In this document: positions 32,543 through 35,316 of the stretch, one piece after another
How the letters are laid out: each line of letters begins with the position of its first letter
Position numbering within the stretch: position 1 is the first letter of the stretch
Virus record (IMG/VR): IMGVR_UViG_3300031785_000022
Span: 1-35,316 of that record
Strand: one strand, 5' to 3'
DNA from: a virus
DNA length: 35,316 nt
Position numbers and translations under genes: made by a program
Notes under the pieces: generated by a model
What the model saw: only the letters and a program-made list of their open reading frames with translations
Told to the model about the DNA's origin: nothing
Databases searched by the model: none

Positions 32543-35316
32543 GCAAGTGCGATAGCTCTAAGATCTTTAATATATGGTGGTTGTGCTTGATTAGTTCCAA
32601 CCATATCAATTTTGATTTGGAATCTTGTAAATGGTGCTAACTCTTCAAGTGTGAATTCATAATCTTTAAATGTTTCATGAACAGTGGGTGTTACAGGATC
32701 ATCAGGTTTTCCGTTATTATTAGTTTTGTTAATAATATTACCATTTTGATCTATGTTAGCAAAGCCTGGGAATAAATCAAAATCTTTTTCCATACTATTT
32801 TCAGATTCTCCTTCAGAAAGAACTTTGTACATGACTCTAATATCAGAACTGTCTCTTCGATATGCAGCAAATTGAACTTTAAGACTTGTTGCTGGATTTT
32901 CTAAAACAATTAAATTAGAAACATAAGTTGCTGCACAAGGATCTTGACCTGTTTGATTAACTCTCGAATCTGATGCAAAATCGGAAACAGGACTGTTAAT
33001 TCTGTTTGTGGTTAATATTGCACTAACTCGATCCAAATCAATGGCTGGTGAAACATTGTCATCTGCACTAGTCATTGCAAACTCAAATGTCATTGACTTA
33101 TTGCCAGGTAAATCTGTTAATTGTCTATCTTCATTTACCTTAGACGCAATCATTCGAGGTGTTTCAAAATGATTCATATCATCAAGTGTAATATCCACAA
33201 ATCCCTGATCAACAAATGATGTTTCAGAACCATCAATACTTGTTGCTGAGATTGTCCTTACTCTACCACCAATAGTTGTTGCATTTGGTAGTAAGGTTTG
33301 AACATTAGGTGTGAGAGTTTCAAACTGCACGTTTTGTGTTGCAGTTACATTTAAACCACCAGCACGTTTTGTTGATGAGAAGAATCGATCTGGTAAAGTT
33401 CCGCCACTTCTGTCTGTTCCATCACTATTCATATCAACTTTGATATGATAGAAATCTAAATCTTTTGGATCTGTTACAGTTGCAGCTGGATTGTTCATAT
33501 CATGAGTCTTATTGATTCTTCGGAGAGAAACTCCAGCAAATTCATACTTTTTAATTACATCTCCAGATGAATGACTTGATTTAATTGTAGCATCAATACC
33601 TCTAGTGGTGATACCAGTAATCGAACTATCTGAAACACCAGTATAAGAAATAATTTCATCCCCTAAAATCGCATATCCATAATTTGTTGTTCCGACACCA
33701 ACACCCTCGAATGTTGCAAAATTAGATGCTGCGATTACAGGTATATCTGATAGAGAGTTATTGTCATAATCAGCAGTTAATTTTGTCTCAGGAACATCAG
33801 AGTCAACACCAGATATTGTAACTAGGTTATTAAAAGCGTGTAATGCATGAGATCTATGATCAACTTTAAAATGTAATCCATCATTGTCTGTATCAACATC
33901 AAAGGTTGTAATAGTTACACCACTTCCGATATTACCTTCAACAGTGGTTCCAATACCAGTGGTTCCATCTAATCCAAGAACTTGTGAACCATTATTGAAT
34001 CCAATTGTTCCAATACCAGTGTTAAATGAACCTTGGATGTTATCAATCACTAAACTATTTCTCTCAGTAATTAAACCAACAGAAACAACAGCTCCACTTC
34101 CATTTCCAAGACCAAGTGTTCCAATTCCTAAAGTATCACCAACTGCAAAGTTTTTACCACCATCAGTAAGAGTGACTGCACTTATCACTCCATTATTAAC
34201 TGTAATGTTTCCAACCGCTCCAGTTCCCTCACCTGTTTGAGTAACCATTGGGACACTAGAGTATGTAAGAGAACCACTTGAAGGTGTATAACCGACGCCA
34301 GGATTAATGATACTTAAATCATTTGGCCCACCCATAGTTGCAACACCAGCGACATTGATTAGAGTTGCAGAGGCATTTAAATTACCAAACTGACTAATTG
34401 TAACGCCAGGGACTAATCCAGCTGTATCTGGAATGGTTGTTCCTAATCCAACCACAGCCTTTTTAGAAAGAGCAGTAATTGAATTTTCTGGTAAGGTTAT
34501 AACTTGATCATTACCTTCCTGTAACTGTGGACTAAAGAATCTAGCTACACCCGCTGTTTCTGAATTGAATTCCGCCTGGAAAATGGTAAATTTCAAATCT
34601 TCAAACTGACTTGGATCCCATGTAGCACCGTTCTGTGATTTGAACAAAGATCCTAAGTATGGTTGTTGACTAATTATAACTTGTTGTTCATCAGGTAATC
34701 CAGCAGTAGATATGTCTACCTCTCCCATTCTTGATATCCAAGCATTATAATTTAGTGAATTAGAAATTAAAACAATTGCAAAACGTTCATTATCGCCTGG
34801 CAAATATAAAGGAGAATCAAATGTAAATTTGGTTGGTATTGATGCATCCTGTGAAATATTAACTTCACTCGGATCTAAAATTACCTCACCAAACGGTATT
34901 ATCGTGGATCCTGGCAGTCCAGTTTCAACAGGTCTAATTTGTAAGGTCACTGGAATACTTTCATCTTTTGATTGAAAGAAAACATCAATTGATGTGAGAT
35001 AGATACCATTAGGATACTCATCAGTAATTTGGAATGTTTGTGCTATTGGATCCCTATTCCTTCCACCTCTTCTTCCTCTATTTCTTCCTCTTCTAAATCT
35101 TCCTCTTCTTACTCTATTTCTAACTCTAGTATCTGTTCCTCGTCCTCTTCTTCCAAATCTGCCTCCAAAAGATCTACCAATTAGTCTAGCTGAAACTCCT
35201 GTAATTGTTGTACTCTGAGCAACTTCTTTTGTTACTCTATTATTGATAACTCTCTGGTCTTCTATATCAATTCTTTCAATCTGAGGAACTCTAGTTGTTT
35301 GAATAGTTTGTTGTTT
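32539..35316 (-). CDS. Large tail/baseplate structural protein (N-terminus cut off by window)
   Basis: The frame is open without a stop from 32539 to the window edge, giving 925 visible residues; GTG 34950 is internal. An Arg/Gly-rich stretch (residues 44-88) leads to a DPIAQTF motif (89-95) followed by a beta domain (GIYLTSIDVFFQSKDESIPV, then FDSPLYLPGDNERFAIVLIS). I associate this domain with the large VrlC or gp10-like tail proteins of marine T4-like phages. Middle parts carry GVGYTP and GGKNFAVGDTL beta repeats, and a module (about 537-597, GDEIISYTG and ITTRGIDATIKSSH) like the one in gp15. The C-terminus has a lectin-like strand pattern ending FTRFQIKIDMVG. Baseplate wedge or attached fibre network is likely; exact identity is open. 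Confidence 0.75.
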   Translation of the reverse strand, partial: KQQTIQTTRVPQIERIDIEDQRVINNRVTKEVAQSTTITGVSARLIGRSFGGRFGRRGRGTDTRVRNRVRRGRFRRGRNRGRRGGRNRDPIAQTFQITDEYPNGIYLTSIDVFFQSKDESIPVTLQIRPVETGLPGSTIIPFGEVILDPSEVNISQDASIPTKFTFDSPLYLPGDNERFAIVLISNSLNYNAWISRMGEVDISTAGLPDEQQVIISQQPYLGSLFKSQNGATWDPSQFEDLKFTIFQAEFNSETAGVARFFSPQLQEGNDQVITLPENSITALSKKAVVGLGTTIPDTAGLVPGVTISQFGNLNASATLINVAGVATMGGPNDLSIINPGVGYTPSSGSLTYSSVPMVTQTGEGTGAVGNITVNNGVISAVTLTDGGKNFAVGDTLGIGTLGLGNGSGAVVSVGLITERNSLVIDNIQGSFNTGIGTIGFNNGSQVLGLDGTTGIGTTVEGNIGSGVTITTFDVDTDNDGLHFKVDHRSHALHAFNNLVTISGVDSDVPETKLTADYDNNSLSDIPVIAASNFATFEGVGVGTTNYGYAILGDEIISYTGVSDSSITGITTRGIDATIKSSHSSGDVIKKYEFAGVSLRRINKTHDMNNPAATVTDPKDLDFYHIKVDMNSDGTDRSGGTLPDRFFSSTKRAGGLNVTATQNVQFETLTPNVQTLLPNATTIGGRVRTISATSIDGSETSFVDQGFVDITLDDMNHFETPRMIASKVNEDRQLTDLPGNKSMTFEFAMTSADDNVSPAIDLDRVSAILTTNRINSPVSDFASDSRVNQTGQDPCAATYVSNLIVLENPATSLKVQFAAYRRDSSDIRVMYKVLSEGESENSMEKDFDLFPGFANIDQNGNIINKTNNNGKPDDPVTPTVHETFKDYEFTLEELAPFTRFQIKIDMVGTNQAQPPYIKDLRAIALA
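35053..35187 (-). repeat. Arg/Gly-rich coding segment
   Basis: Twenty of 45 residues are Arg, mostly in RGR, RRG and RNR units, encoded by a polypurine run (AGA, GGA) on the minus strand. It forms a positively charged, probably disordered linker in front of the DPIAQTF domain. Confidence 0.8.

Noticed and set aside
32539-34950. Starting the large tail protein at the GTG at 34950
   Set aside because: The same frame is open through the window edge and the upstream part encodes the DPIAQTF domain opening, so that GTG is internal.
1-35316. Transfer RNA, rRNA, integrase, att sites, and photosynthesis genes such as psbA or hli
   Set aside because: I looked for these and saw no convincing cloverleaf, recombinase motif or recognisable photosystem protein in this window.

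Overview
The window is a 35 kb slice of a T4-like marine myovirus, almost certainly a cyanophage (Kyanoviridae type). Every convincing gene lies on the minus strand, so the genes are transcribed from high to low coordinates. The DNA is AT-rich and tightly packed, with ATGA and TAATG stop/start overlaps at many junctions. The T4 head and neck genes occur in T4 order. A cyanobacterial lineage of host is suggested by a DUF3110-like protein, a family known mainly from cyanobacteria, and by a CobS-like ATPase and CobT-like VWA protein typical of T4-like cyanophages.

Region 1 (35316 to 28203, read along the minus strand) holds a large tail/baseplate structural protein cut off by the window edge, two small structural-type genes, the neck and tail-completion genes gp13, gp14 and gp15, and the small terminase gp16. 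Region 2 (28206 to 22141) is an accessory block between gp16 and gp17. It contains a 907-residue fibre-like protein with an apparent type-1 copper (cupredoxin) domain, a 1041-residue Lys/Arg-rich protein built from small modules, and a 63-residue basic protein. Region 3 (22125 to 11276) is the packaging and capsid module: large terminase gp17, two small genes, sheath gp18, tube gp19, portal gp20, a gp67-like core protein, a beta-rich unknown, protease gp21, scaffold gp22 and major capsid protein gp23. A strong intrinsic terminator follows gp23. Region 4 (11212 to 3988) contains a second tail-tube-like protein, then the recombination and late-transcription genes uvsY, uvsW, an Sm-like candidate, gp55, a 2OG-Fe(II) oxygenase, gp47, the DUF3110-like gene and gp46. 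Region 5 (3962 to 1) has a small unknown, a protein combining HEXXH and VWA motifs, a late-type Lys-rich protein, a 42-residue gene, a terminator, and the MoxR/CobS-like AAA+ ATPase running off the window.

Regulation can be read directly. A near-consensus sigma-70 promoter precedes gp55, the late sigma factor. T4-like late motifs ([T/C]ATAAATA or CTAAATA) lie 6 to 38 bases before the starts of eleven virion-type genes, several of them overlapping the stop codon of the preceding gene. The expected order is that host polymerase makes gp55 and the recombination proteins, gp55 then turns on capsid and tail genes, gp46/47/UvsY/UvsW process replicating DNA, and gp16/gp17 package it through gp20 into gp23 shells matured by gp21.

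The features most worth following up are the cupredoxin domain in a virion fibre, the modular basic protein with repeated protease-like junctions, and the paired AAA+ and HEXXH/VWA genes.
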